A stretch of 64,000 nucleotides of DNA from positions 192,365 through 256,364 of the forward strand of contig CAMEWM010000001.1 in NCBI GenBank assembly GCA_945946655.1, written 5' to 3'. Of the stretch, positions 55,832-64,000 are shown piece after piece; position 1 is the first letter of the stretch; every line of letters begins with the position of its first letter. Below the pieces are notes generated by a model. It worked only from the letters and a program-made list of their open reading frames with translations. It was not told the origin of the DNA and ran no database searches. Both the position numbers and the translations under genes were made by a program. The stretch comes from an uncultured Clostridium sp. Lineage in GTDB: Bacteria; Bacillota; Clostridia; TANB77; CAG-508.

Positions 55832-55866
55832 ATATAAATGGATAGTCCTTACTATCCATTTATATT
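55831..55866. terminator. bidirectional terminator overlapping the 3' end of the CmpB-type gene
   Basis: Perfect 15-bp stem AATATAAATGGATAG (55831-55845) with CTATCCATTTATATT (55852-55866), 6-base loop. The right arm contains the last codons and TAG stop of the minus-strand gene ending at 55852; the left arm starts at the yhbY stop. Confidence 0.8.
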
Positions 55867-56616
55867 TTTTATTAGAATCCAATTACCTTCATTATTTATA
55901 ATTTCCATCTCTGAAAATATATTTTCCATTATTTCGTTTGAAAAAGCCGTATTTTGAAATTTTTCAATTATGTTATTATTACTTGTATAATTCTTACCAT
56001 TCATCACTTCTCTAGCCCTTACTGAATATGTAATTGTTCCCCATATTGTTAACATAATTATAGTTAGTAAAAGTATTGTCACTATTATGTCTACTACAAT
56101 TCTTTTCTTTCCTTGTATTTTTTCAACTAACAAATCTATATATTTTCTAATAACACCTACTGTTAAAACAACTAATACTCCACACAATATAGCATGTTCA
56201 AGGCATACTCTTCCATTTATATTAAACTTTGCCCATGAGCAATCCCATAATCGAGCTCCTAAAGTAGCTTCTAGGATAAAGCTCATTGCATATTCTATCA
56301 TTGCACATAGGATAGAACCTAATATAAATAGTTTAATTTTATGCTCTTTAAATCTATCTAAGCAAATTATTACTATAATTGCTCCCAATCCGTAAATTAT
56401 ACATAATGGTCCTAATATCAAACCAGGAACTTTATTAAATACCTTTTCCATTATTAAACAAGCTATAACTTCTAAAAATAATCCTATTATGCTAAATATG
56501 ATTAGATACCATAAATATTTATGATATTTATTACCATGATTCTTATTATAAGAATCATCAATCTTTTTGTTTGATTTTTCTTTTATTGATTCTTTCTTTT
56601 GCTTTTCTTTTTTCAT
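55852..56616 (-). CDS. CmpB-type (PF06541-like) integral membrane protein
   Basis: 254 residues: a Lys/Glu-rich cytoplasmic start, then about five membrane helices with the family patterns GLILGPLCIIYGLGAI and SFILEATLGARLWDCSWAKFNINGR-type segment (the Trp-Asp after an LxxxGxxLW). The family is annotated putative ABC transporter type IV, though no ATPase is adjacent, so the role is unknown. The C-terminal part is a soluble tail of about 60 residues. Confidence 0.7.
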   Translation of the reverse strand: MKKEKQKKESIKEKSNKKIDDSYNKNHGNKYHKYLWYLIIFSIIGLFLEVIACLIMEKVFNKVPGLILGPLCIIYGLGAIIVIICLDRFKEHKIKLFILGSILCAMIEYAMSFILEATLGARLWDCSWAKFNINGRVCLEHAILCGVLVVLTVGVIRKYIDLLVEKIQGKKRIVVDIIVTILLLTIIMLTIWGTITYSVRAREVMNGKNYTSNNNIIEKFQNTAFSNEIMENIFSEMEIINNEGNWILIKNING

Positions 56617-56716
56617 ATAATAGTCTCCTAATAATATTTATTTGATATAATATATCAATATTCTATAACAAATATTATATTTTTTCCATATTTTTTTGCA
56701 TATTTTTAATTTTTGA

Positions 56717-56745
56717 TTGACAAATCCCAAAATTAGCATTATAAT
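56717..56745 (+). promoter_or_regulatory. consensus promoter of tRNA-Arg
   Basis: TTGACA (56717-56722), 17-base spacer, TATAAT (56740-56745), 19 bases before the tRNA. Confidence 0.85.
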
Positions 56746-56764
56746 AATTATTGCATTTACAAAT

Positions 56765-56841
56765 GGGTCAGTAGCTCAGTTGGATAGAGCATTGGCCTTC
56801 TAAGCCAAGGGTCGGGGGTTCGAATCCCTCCTGGCTCACCA
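56765..56841 (+). tRNA. tRNA-Arg (UCU)
   Basis: 77 bases with encoded CCA. Acceptor GGGTCAG pairs with CTGGCTC with two wobble pairs; anticodon stem TTGGC/GCCAA encloses CTTCTAA with anticodon UCU, reading AGA and AGG, the dominant Arg codons in this AT-rich genome. T-loop TTCGAAT is standard. Single-gene unit. Confidence 0.94.
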
Positions 56842-56846
56842 TTAAT

Positions 56847-56878
56847 AAAAGTACTTACTTTGTATAGTAAGTACTTTT
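56847..56878 (+). terminator. terminator of tRNA-Arg
   Basis: 13-bp stem AAAAGTACTTACT (56847-56859) with AGTAAGTACTTTT (56866-56878), followed by ACTTTTTTC. Confidence 0.8.
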
Positions 56879-56910
56879 ACTTTTTTCTATGAAGTTATAA
56901 TCATAACCTT

Positions 56911-56940
56911 AAAGTGAGGCTACTTATATAGCCTCACTTT
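56911..56940. terminator. terminator next to the aminopeptidase gene
   Basis: 12-bp stem AAAGTGAGGCTA (56911-56922) with TAGCCTCACTTT (56929-56940), right after the minus-strand stop at 56945. The T-run is better on the plus side, so it may also back up the tRNA terminator. Confidence 0.75.
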
Positions 56941-56944
56941 TTTA

Positions 56945-58357
56945 TTAATATTTTAAGAACGCTTCATATCCTCTATATGCTTCATACACATCAAATTTAC
57001 TTGTTACCTCATATGGTGAATGCATCGATAGTACTGGTACTCCACAATCTAATACATCTACACCTTTATTAGCCAAAATATAGGCAATTGTTCCTCCACC
57101 GCCTAGATCAACTCTTCCAAGCTCTGCTATTTGGTATGATACCTTATTAGATTCAAATATATTACGAACATATGCAACAAATTCAGCATTTGCGTCAGAC
57201 CCATTCGCTTTTCCAGCAACGCCTGTATACTTACTTATTCCAATACCTTTATTTAAGAATGATGCATTGTGTGGCTCTGATACAGATGCATAAATAGGGT
57301 CAAAACCAGCATCTACATCTGCAGATAGCATCTTTGAATTACAGAACATTTTATCTAATAAATTTGGTTTGTTAACATTTAATTTATTCAATATTTCTGA
57401 CATGAAAGTACTAAAAACATTAGATTCCATTCCTGTATTTCCCATGCTACCGATTTCTTCTTTGTCTACAAACAAACATGCTGCCGTTTTTTCTGGATTC
57501 TCTACATTCAATATTGCTGTTAATGATGTATAAACAGAAACTTTATCATCTTGTCCATATCCTGCTATTAGGCTCTCATCAAATCCCATACTTCTACATT
57601 TTAAAGCTGGAACTAATTCAAGTTCTGCACTTAAGAAATCCTTCTCTACTATCCCATATTTTTTGTTTAATATATTTAATATATTTAATTTTATTTTTTC
57701 AGATACTTTTTCATCATTATATGGAATACTTCCTATTAATAAATTTAAGTTTTCTCCTTCTATTCCATCTTTTAGCTTCTTTTGCATTTGTTCCTGTGCC
57801 AAATGTGGTAATAAATCTGTAATTGTAAATATTGGCTCATCATCCTTTTCTCCAATATTAACTTCTATTTTTTCCCCATTTGTTTTAACAATAACTCCAT
57901 GTATTGAAAGAGGTATTGTAGTCCATTGGTATTTTTTTATTCCACCATAATAATGTGTTTTAAAATATGCAAATCCTTTATCTTCATATATAGGATTAGG
58001 CTTTAAATCTAATCTTGGTGAATCTGCATGTGAACCTATTATATTGATTCCATTCTCAATATTTTCTTTTCCTATTACAACTAAAAAAAGATTTTTATCC
58101 CTATTTACATAGTAGACCTTATCTCCAGGCTTTAGGCTTTCATATTCATTTATAGATTTAAATCCTTTATTTATCGCCATTTGAGTAGCATTCTTTACAA
58201 TTTCTCGCTCAGTTTTTGATTTATTTAAGAAATCAATGTATCCGTCACAATATTGAAAAATTCTACTCCCTTCTTCTTCTGATATATTCTCCCATCCACT
58301 TTTTTTGCAGTTAAAAAGTTTTTCCTTTAACTCTTCTCCTTGTGTTTTTTCTGGCAT
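56945..58357 (-). CDS. M18 family aminopeptidase
   Basis: A two-zinc aminopeptidase that releases N-terminal residues, preferring acidic ones in characterised relatives. 470 residues: zinc ligands in IIGSHADSPRLDLKP, GYGQDDKVSVYTSL, FVDKEEIGSMGNTGMES, and PVLSMHSPYEVTSKFD. The frame extends 14 codons upstream to 58399, but AAAGGA at about 58365-58370 supports the ATG of MPEKTQGEELKEKL at 58357. Intact and of normal size. Confidence 0.9.
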   Translation of the reverse strand: MPEKTQGEELKEKLFNCKKSGWENISEEEGSRIFQYCDGYIDFLNKSKTEREIVKNATQMAINKGFKSINEYESLKPGDKVYYVNRDKNLFLVVIGKENIENGINIIGSHADSPRLDLKPNPIYEDKGFAYFKTHYYGGIKKYQWTTIPLSIHGVIVKTNGEKIEVNIGEKDDEPIFTITDLLPHLAQEQMQKKLKDGIEGENLNLLIGSIPYNDEKVSEKIKLNILNILNKKYGIVEKDFLSAELELVPALKCRSMGFDESLIAGYGQDDKVSVYTSLTAILNVENPEKTAACLFVDKEEIGSMGNTGMESNVFSTFMSEILNKLNVNKPNLLDKMFCNSKMLSADVDAGFDPIYASVSEPHNASFLNKGIGISKYTGVAGKANGSDANAEFVAYVRNIFESNKVSYQIAELGRVDLGGGGTIAYILANKGVDVLDCGVPVLSMHSPYEVTSKFDVYEAYRGYEAFLKY

Positions 58358-58603
58358 ATTTATCAATCCTTTCTCTCTTAGTTTTCCATAGTATATCATT
58401 ATATATTATTTTTTTCTAGTTATTATTAGCAATTTAATAATATTTATGTACTAATATCTTCTATATAATATTTATATGTGATATAATTAGATTATTATAG
58501 AGAAATTTTTTATTACTTTATTTTGATAATATTTTTCTATAATTTTGAATATTCTTTATCAAACTATTTTTATAGTTTAATATATTTTATGGAGACTACA
58601 CTA

Positions 58604-60268
58604 ATGAACAAAGTAAACATTTCTAATACAAACGAAAGATCACAAGACGAAAGTGACGCACTAACTATACTACAAGATGCTGAAAATATAATCTTAGCTT
58701 CCAATGAAGAAAAGCGAAAAAAAATAAAAAAAACATATTTATGTTGCATTATTACAATATTAGTTTTAATAATTTTATTGCTATTATTCTCCACAATTTT
58801 TGCACTTATTAACATTAATAATACAAAAATTATACGAGGAGTTTCAATTCAGGGTGTTGATATATCTAATTTAACAAAAGATGAAGTGAATCAGAAAATT
58901 TCTTCCATGGTTAATGAACATCTTTCTAAGCAAATATTAGTAAAGCATTTAGATTTTGAAGGAGTTTTTCTTCCAGAGCAATTTGAAGTGAATTTAGATA
59001 TAACTTCTGCAATAGATGAAGCTTATTCTTTAGGAAGATCTGGAAATATTTTCGAAAATAACTATACAATATTAAATACAATGTTTAAGACTAAAAATTT
59101 TTCTATTAACATGTCATATGATGAGACTTTATTAGTTTCTATTATTAATGAGTTAAATACTTTATTACCAGATAGAATAGTTAATCCAGATTACTACATT
59201 AATGATGATAATTTTCTAATTATTACTTCTGGCAAAGATGGTACCATAATTGACGAAATATCCTTTAAAACTGAAATTGAATCTTTAATAAATGATATTG
59301 AAAATAATGAACCTACCATGGAAATTCCTGTTACAAATGTAAAAGCTGATAATATTGATATAGATACTATATATAAAAAAATATATAAAGATCCTGTTGA
59401 TGCTTATTACACAACAGATCCATATGTAGTTTACCCTTCGGCAAATGGACTTGATTTTGCTATATCAATAGATGAGGCTAAAAACCTAATTGTTAATTAC
59501 GAAGAAGAATATTCTATACCTCTAAAGACACTATACCCAAATGTAACAACTAATCAAATTGGTAATGAGGCTTTTCCTGATCAGCTTTCTAAATTTTCTA
59601 CATCATTCTCTAGCAGTGGCTCTAGTAGGTCAACTAATATTTCTCTTGCAGCTCAAAAACTAGATGGGGTCGTAATAATGCCTGGAGAAACATTTTCATA
59701 TAATCAAACTGTCGGGCAACGTACTAAAGATGCAGGCTTTAAAGAAGCTACTGCATATTCAAATGGTCAAGTGGTACAAGAAGTTGGCGGTGGAATTTGT
59801 CAAGTCTCTTCAACCCTATATAATGCAGTACTATATGCAAATCTAGAAATAGTAGAAAGATCTAATCACGGATTTAAGCCTTCTTATGTAAAGCCTGGAT
59901 TGGATGCCACTGTTTCTTGGGGAGGTCCAGATTTCAAATTTAAAAATAATCGTAATTATCCTGTACGTATAAAAACAGATACTTCAGGAAAGGTTTTAAG
60001 GATTTACATTTATGGGTTAAAAACAGATAATGATTATACTGTCACTCTTGATGCTCAATATGTTTCAAATGTACCTTATAAAACAGTCTATCAGAAAGAT
60101 TCTTCTTTATCAAGCGGTGAATCTAGAGTTATACAAAGTGGCTCTAATGGTTGTAAGACAGCAACCTACAAATATCTATATGATACAAATGGCACATTAG
60201 TATCATCAGAATGCATTTCTAGAGATACATATAATCCACACAATAAGATAGTAGCAGTTGGATATTAA
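58604..60268 (+). CDS. VanW family membrane-anchored protein with PG_binding_4 domain
   Basis: 554 residues from the preferred start. A charged cytoplasmic N-terminus, one membrane helix (CIITILVLIILLLLFSTIFALI), PG_binding_4-type repeats (VNPDYYINDDNFLIITSGKDG) and the VanW domain (PGETFSYNQTVGQRTKDAGF, GGGICQVSSTLYNAVLYANL, RNYPVRIKTDT). VanW proteins are widespread in Clostridia and thought to act on or bind the wall; the biochemistry is unsettled. The frame opens at 58523, but the GGAG at 58591 overlaps the earlier ATG at 58589 and points to the ATG at 58604. No vancomycin-resistance genes are nearby. Confidence 0.85.
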   Translation: MNKVNISNTNERSQDESDALTILQDAENIILASNEEKRKKIKKTYLCCIITILVLIILLLLFSTIFALININNTKIIRGVSIQGVDISNLTKDEVNQKISSMVNEHLSKQILVKHLDFEGVFLPEQFEVNLDITSAIDEAYSLGRSGNIFENNYTILNTMFKTKNFSINMSYDETLLVSIINELNTLLPDRIVNPDYYINDDNFLIITSGKDGTIIDEISFKTEIESLINDIENNEPTMEIPVTNVKADNIDIDTIYKKIYKDPVDAYYTTDPYVVYPSANGLDFAISIDEAKNLIVNYEEEYSIPLKTLYPNVTTNQIGNEAFPDQLSKFSTSFSSSGSSRSTNISLAAQKLDGVVIMPGETFSYNQTVGQRTKDAGFKEATAYSNGQVVQEVGGGICQVSSTLYNAVLYANLEIVERSNHGFKPSYVKPGLDATVSWGGPDFKFKNNRNYPVRIKTDTSGKVLRIYIYGLKTDNDYTVTLDAQYVSNVPYKTVYQKDSSLSSGESRVIQSGSNGCKTATYKYLYDTNGTLVSSECISRDTYNPHNKIVAVGY

Positions 60269-60280
60269 TTCCAACTGCTA
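60252..60280. terminator. bidirectional terminator spanning the VanW stop codon
   Basis: Perfect 11-bp stem TAGCAGTTGGA (60252-60262) with TCCAACTGCTA (60270-60280); the VanW stop lies in the loop, and the converging gene ends at 60286. Confidence 0.7.
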
Positions 60281-60285
60281 TTATT

Positions 60286-61638
60286 TTACTCTTCTACATT
60301 AAAAGATATTTCAAAATTTGTATTCTCTAATAACTGCATAACAAATGCTATATTGTTACCTTCATTTAATTCCTCATTTTTATTTTTTATTTTTACCTTT
60401 ATGTCATATATATTTTCTTGTCCTTCTATACTCTGATATTCGAATATGTTATCCTCAAAAAATCTTGACTTAAAGTTCTTTAAAAATTTATCATAATTCT
60501 TAAAATTATTATTTTTAAATGTTTCATTCAATTTGCTATATACATATTCGTAATTATTATCATTGATTGCTTGTTTTATTTTATCCATATTTAGTGCTAC
60601 TTTATTCTTATTATCTGCATTTTCGTACTTAGCTTTAAATTCTGGCAAATCAATTGTATAAGTATCTAATATAAGTGTATAATTCATTGGTCCATATTCT
60701 TTTATTATTGTATAATCTCCCTTATTATCTAAACATACATATTGCACATATTCCTCATAATCTTCTTTTTGGAATTTAGTTACATTCATTGTCACAATTT
60801 TTCTTATTTTTGTTGATACATATTCCTTAAATGATTCTAAATCCTTAAATCTTTTTTCTTTATAATCAGTATCAAGTTTGTTATATACTTCCTCTGAATT
60901 GAACATTATGTCATTTTTATATGCATTAATTATATCTGTTACATATGTAGAGTCGGATATTGCCTTATATTCAACAATATTATACTTATTTGCTTCTATT
61001 TTATCGGATATATTTATTTGTACCGTTTCTCCTATTTGTATATTGTTATACTTTTCATTTACATAATCTTGCAGTAAAACTTTAAATGCTCTGTTTCGCA
61101 TATCTATTTTGACGATCATAGAGAATTTAGATATATTTGATGTTTTTTGGTCTCTTATATTTCCATATACGAAATATACATACATATTTTCATCTTTTTG
61201 TAATTCATACATTTCTGTAACGCTTACATATAATGGATCAATTTTCGATATTTTAGACGTCAAATTATCTAGCGTTATATTCTTATAATCTATATAAGTA
61301 TCATCTAACATACTATAGACCGCATTTTTGTTTTCCTCTTTTTGTTTATCCAAACTCTTTTGTGCTTCCTCATCTATGATTATTGAATCACCTTGCGAAT
61401 TATAAAGAGATTCATAATATGCATAAAATTTATCCACGCAACTTTTTACCATATAAAAATTATTTCTTTTTGATACTCTCTGTAACGTGTTATCTATCTC
61501 GACTGGATCTGTTGGCATTGCAGGAGTCGCTTGTTTTTCGTCGGTCTTGCCTCTATGCCATAGTAAAATTGCTACAGTTGTTAAGCTCACTATTAAAATA
61601 ATTATTAGTATTACTATAATCGTCTTTTTTGAATCCAT
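60286..61638 (-). CDS. single-pass membrane protein of unknown function, possibly VirB8/TcpC-like
   Basis: 450 residues: one N-terminal membrane helix (IIVILIIILIVSLTTVAILLW), a Pro-rich linker (QATPAMPTDPVE), then an external part that appears to consist of two similar alpha/beta domains of about 130 residues: helical starts (NNFYMVKSCVDKFYAYYESL; NMDKIKQAINDNNYEYVYSKL) followed by strands. NTF2-like domains after a single helix are the layout of TcpC/Orf13 (VirB8-type) conjugation proteins, but no sequence match can be claimed by eye. The gene follows the wall hydrolase by 16 bases, and lysozyme-NlpC then VirB8-like is the order in Tn916-type modules (orf14, orf13). Confidence 0.55.
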   Translation of the reverse strand: MDSKKTIIVILIIILIVSLTTVAILLWHRGKTDEKQATPAMPTDPVEIDNTLQRVSKRNNFYMVKSCVDKFYAYYESLYNSQGDSIIIDEEAQKSLDKQKEENKNAVYSMLDDTYIDYKNITLDNLTSKISKIDPLYVSVTEMYELQKDENMYVYFVYGNIRDQKTSNISKFSMIVKIDMRNRAFKVLLQDYVNEKYNNIQIGETVQINISDKIEANKYNIVEYKAISDSTYVTDIINAYKNDIMFNSEEVYNKLDTDYKEKRFKDLESFKEYVSTKIRKIVTMNVTKFQKEDYEEYVQYVCLDNKGDYTIIKEYGPMNYTLILDTYTIDLPEFKAKYENADNKNKVALNMDKIKQAINDNNYEYVYSKLNETFKNNNFKNYDKFLKNFKSRFFEDNIFEYQSIEGQENIYDIKVKIKNKNEELNEGNNIAFVMQLLENTNFEISFNVEE

Positions 61639-61654
61639 ATCTTTAGCTCCTCTC

Positions 61655-64000
61655 TTAAATAATCGGTTCTGGTCTTAATGCAACAAAAAAGTTTGATCTT
61701 GCCCATGTTCCTTGACTATACGGACTTGCTCTTTGTATTGCGTCCGTTGATCCAGCATTATACCAAGTGTCGTCTCCTGCATATATTTGCACATGATCAT
61801 ATGCACTCCCGCCATCATAGTAATTCATAAATACAATATCTCCACCTTCCAAATCATCATATGAATTTACAACTTTCCAGCCTTTACCAGAAAAGTAATC
61901 ATATACATCCGAACAAAGATTATAGTTAATGCTATTTAACTGTTCTGCTGAAGCATATCCTGCTCTATATATAACACATGAGACATATGTTGCACAGCAT
62001 GTTGCTTTTGTCGAATTATTGATAGATGCATCTATATTATTCCAATATAAGTTTCCTCCTTGCGTATAGTAAACCCAGTCCATTTCTTCTCTATGAACCT
62101 CATCTGCTGCTGCTAAGAAACTTTCCGCACTTGCAGAAGTATGCCATTTATCTAGTACATCATAATATCCTGTTTGGAATAATGTCCACTCAGATTTTCT
62201 TCTTCGCTCTAGTCCTGCCATATATGTACCATCTGACGTTACTGGCTTTGACATATATTGAGTATATAAACTATGATTGAAATCTGCCTTATTATCTTTA
62301 TCTTCAAATTTATCATCTCGTTCTTGCTTCCAATAATTTTGGAATGATGATAAAAAGTTCAAACTAGGAGATCCTCTTTGTGTATCAATAGCTCCACCAA
62401 CACCACAATTGTATGCTCTAGATACTAATGCATTAATTTGATATCCTGTAAGGTTCAAGCCTGAAGTTTTACTTTTTACTTGTTCTATACTATTTGAAAT
62501 TATTTCGTCTTCTATAGAATCAACAAATTCTTTATCAACTTCTCCTCCCACATTAGTTGGATATCCTGCATTTATAAACACTTGCTTATAACCACTATTT
62601 TCAATATCCACTCCATAGCCAACTGTTGGATGCCCATTTCCATCAGTTTCTATTATATATTTAGTTCCGTCTGCATTAGTTGGAGGTGGTGTTGAATGTT
62701 CCCAAGTATGTATATATTCTTTTAAAAGGCTTAGTGAAGATACACCACCTGATATATTTTCAAATTTACTTAAATCAAATATCGAAGTATCAAATGTTGT
62801 TACTCCATAGTCTTCTCCAGTAGCCTTATATAATAAATATTTTACTATATCTACCATATTAGCTGTTTTGGGGCCTTCTTCTAACATTTCAAAAAGCCAT
62901 TCAGTTGCACTTAATATATTTGGTTTTGCTTTATCTGATTTAACAAATAATGTAACGAAATTATCTTCTGTTGAGTTTTTATCAGTTTTCTCTGTTACAC
63001 TTTGAGTTCCACTAGTATACATATTAGATGATGTCGTAATTTTTGCATTCTTTTTTCTATCTATAATTCTTTCATATTTCTTATATGAAATAACGCCTAT
63101 TGTTCCAGAAACTCTATTTTTAGAAAGTAATTCTTTATACTTCTTTTCTCCTCCACATTTTTCTACCTCAAAATTATGTAATTCTGTAGAAATTTCTGAA
63201 TCTGATTTTAAATTTCCTTGTTCTTTTAAAACATACTCTGTGTTAGGTTCTGTTGATGTATTTTCGTTCACACTATCGCTAGGAATAACATTTGTATATA
63301 CATTTTCATATTTTGCAATCCATGTATCTGCATATGTAATTTGTAAATTAGTCCTACAATTTTCTGTTTTTATAGTACTCTCTGTTTTATATTGTACTGG
63401 ATCTTCTTCTTTTTGTTTTTCTATATCTTTAGAATAACTTGAGCCATTTACATTTGCTGTTATTTTGGCTGACTTTTCTGTTTTAGTTTGAATGTTATAT
63501 TCTTCTATATCTTCTGTTATCACTGTATTTAAATTGTCTTGTACTGTTATAATAATTTTACTATTTAACGCCAATTGAGCAACTTTATAAGAAAATTCTT
63601 CATCGTCTCCCATGACTGTTAATGCCCATAAAAAGTCAAATGGCATTGAGTATCGTTGTAATAGCGGCTTATAGTTAATTGAATTGGTCGTTAATGTATA
63701 TTCTACTCTGTCTGATATATTTTCTACTCCTGGTATGTTGGATTTTACATTGGTTGTTACTCTTGTCCATCCTGCAACTACTAAATTTTCATTCTCATCT
63801 AGTGTAAAGTGTTGCGTTGCTTTACTATCCCCATTAGCTACATATGAAGAAAAGATTTCATAATCTACATATGTTAATAATTGGGTCTCTCCATTTGTAG
63901 AATCTGACAATGCTCTGTGTATCTGAATACATCCTTGTACTTCACCATCTTCAACTGGCGTTCCTATTTTATCAGCATTTCTTAAGTCTGGATATTGAGT
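61655..64000 (-). CDS. large bifunctional wall hydrolase: lysozyme-like plus NlpC/P60-like (5' end cut by window)
   Basis: The frame stays open to the right edge, so the apparent TTG start at 63910 is not a start; 30 further codons (TQYPDLRNADKIG onward) are in frame and the N-terminus is missing. Of at least 781 visible residues, the first 430 are unrecognised and beta-rich. Residues about 430-615 resemble GH24 lysozyme: EYIHTWEHSTPPP with the catalytic Glu, GNGHPTVGYGVDI, NALVSRAYNCG, and GLERRRKSEWTLF. Residues about 640-780 look like an NlpC/P60 or CHAP amidase with Cys near 667 (KATCCATYVSCV) and His near 735 (YDHVQIYAGD). Such paired hydrolases open the wall for conjugation machines (CwlT) or act as endolysins. 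No prophage genes are visible. Confidence 0.75.
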   Translation of the reverse strand, partial: TQYPDLRNADKIGTPVEDGEVQGCIQIHRALSDSTNGETQLLTYVDYEIFSSYVANGDSKATQHFTLDENENLVVAGWTRVTTNVKSNIPGVENISDRVEYTLTTNSINYKPLLQRYSMPFDFLWALTVMGDDEEFSYKVAQLALNSKIIITVQDNLNTVITEDIEEYNIQTKTEKSAKITANVNGSSYSKDIEKQKEEDPVQYKTESTIKTENCRTNLQITYADTWIAKYENVYTNVIPSDSVNENTSTEPNTEYVLKEQGNLKSDSEISTELHNFEVEKCGGEKKYKELLSKNRVSGTIGVISYKKYERIIDRKKNAKITTSSNMYTSGTQSVTEKTDKNSTEDNFVTLFVKSDKAKPNILSATEWLFEMLEEGPKTANMVDIVKYLLYKATGEDYGVTTFDTSIFDLSKFENISGGVSSLSLLKEYIHTWEHSTPPPTNADGTKYIIETDGNGHPTVGYGVDIENSGYKQVFINAGYPTNVGGEVDKEFVDSIEDEIISNSIEQVKSKTSGLNLTGYQINALVSRAYNCGVGGAIDTQRGSPSLNFLSSFQNYWKQERDDKFEDKDNKADFNHSLYTQYMSKPVTSDGTYMAGLERRRKSEWTLFQTGYYDVLDKWHTSASAESFLAAADEVHREEMDWVYYTQGGNLYWNNIDASINNSTKATCCATYVSCVIYRAGYASAEQLNSINYNLCSDVYDYFSGKGWKVVNSYDDLEGGDIVFMNYYDGGSAYDHVQIYAGDDTWYNAGSTDAIQRASPYSQGTWARSNFFVALRPEPII

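Noticed and set aside
56642-56658. Palindrome TTGATATA-A-TATATCAA upstream of the CmpB-type gene
   Set aside because: It is made almost only of A and T in a very AT-rich spacer, where such palindromes arise by chance.
58604-60268. Vancomycin-resistance gene vanW
   Set aside because: VanW-domain proteins are common in Clostridia without resistance; vanHAX-like genes are absent.
63850-63910. TTG at 63910 as the start of the wall hydrolase
   Set aside because: The reading frame is open for 30 more codons to the window edge with no ribosome site at 63910, so the gene is truncated by the window instead.
61655-64000. Prophage endolysin
   Set aside because: No holin, tail, terminase or integrase genes are nearby, and the protein is far larger than a typical endolysin with a long N-terminal region. 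A wall-remodelling role in an envelope machine fits better, though the right side is unseen.

Overview
The window looks like chromosome from an uncultured, very AT-rich member of the Clostridia (Bacillota). The signs are low GC with U-rich intrinsic terminators, near-consensus TTGACA/TATAAT promoters, strong GGAGG ribosome sites with many TTG and GTG starts, the standard code with TGG for Trp, and a typical gene set (MinDE/RodA, WalRK, RicT, CwlD, four-subunit pyruvate:ferredoxin oxidoreductase, comEA, VanW). CwlD and RicT hint at a spore-forming ancestry but do not prove sporulation. Most of the window is ordinary core genome. No CRISPR array, insertion sequence, integrase or reverse transcriptase was seen.

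Layout. 1-142: 5' end of a prepilin-like gene that runs off the left edge. 302-3836 (minus): minD-minE-rodA-dusB division, shape and tRNA-modification operon. 4039-5158 (minus): prepilin-like stem plus formylglycine-enzyme/lectin-fold ectodomain, apparently split by a frameshift. 5304-8723 (plus): porC-porD-porA-porB plus a 56-residue ferredoxin. 8749-14455 (minus): unknown membrane protein-walR-walK-lepB-holB-ricT. 14581-22851 (minus): one giant gene for a 2756-residue cyclic beta-1,2-glucan synthase-like enzyme. 22943-24347 (minus): DUF5684 protein and cwlD. 24403-32155 (minus): rpoB-rpoC with a long structured leader. 32194-34121 (minus): polytopic membrane protein. 34309-44996 (minus): two giant surface proteins with SdrD-type B folds and C-terminal membrane anchors. 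45372-45531 (plus): initiator tRNA-Met. 45546-49012: comEA, DacF-type carboxypeptidase and an LCP ligase. 49016-52044 (minus): YkvI-like transporter, DUF5711 protein and cvpA. 52057-55406 (minus): GldA/F/G-type ABC system. 55479-58357: yhbY, a CmpB-type membrane protein, tRNA-Arg(UCU) and an M18 aminopeptidase. 58604-60280 (plus): VanW-family protein. 60286-64000 (minus): membrane protein with possible VirB8-like folds and a large lysozyme plus NlpC/P60 wall hydrolase that runs off the right edge.

The theme is the cell envelope: division-site placement, wall synthesis and its master regulator WalRK, wall hydrolysis, teichoic or glycan attachment, surface adhesins, pilin-like proteins and a glucan synthase, set around core transcription and pyruvate metabolism.

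The observations most worth a second look are: three unrelated genes (cwlD, the glucan synthase, ykvI) whose Shine-Dalgarno lies inside the 3' arm of a strong hairpin next to the start codon; the rpoBC leader, which holds an intrinsic terminator and a 22-codon ORF and lacks rplJL upstream; the split lectin-fold protein; long charged tails on MinE, RpoB and the ABC ATPase; the glucan synthase in a Gram-positive; and the wall hydrolase/VirB8-like pair at the right edge, which may be the edge of a secretion or conjugation-like apparatus.
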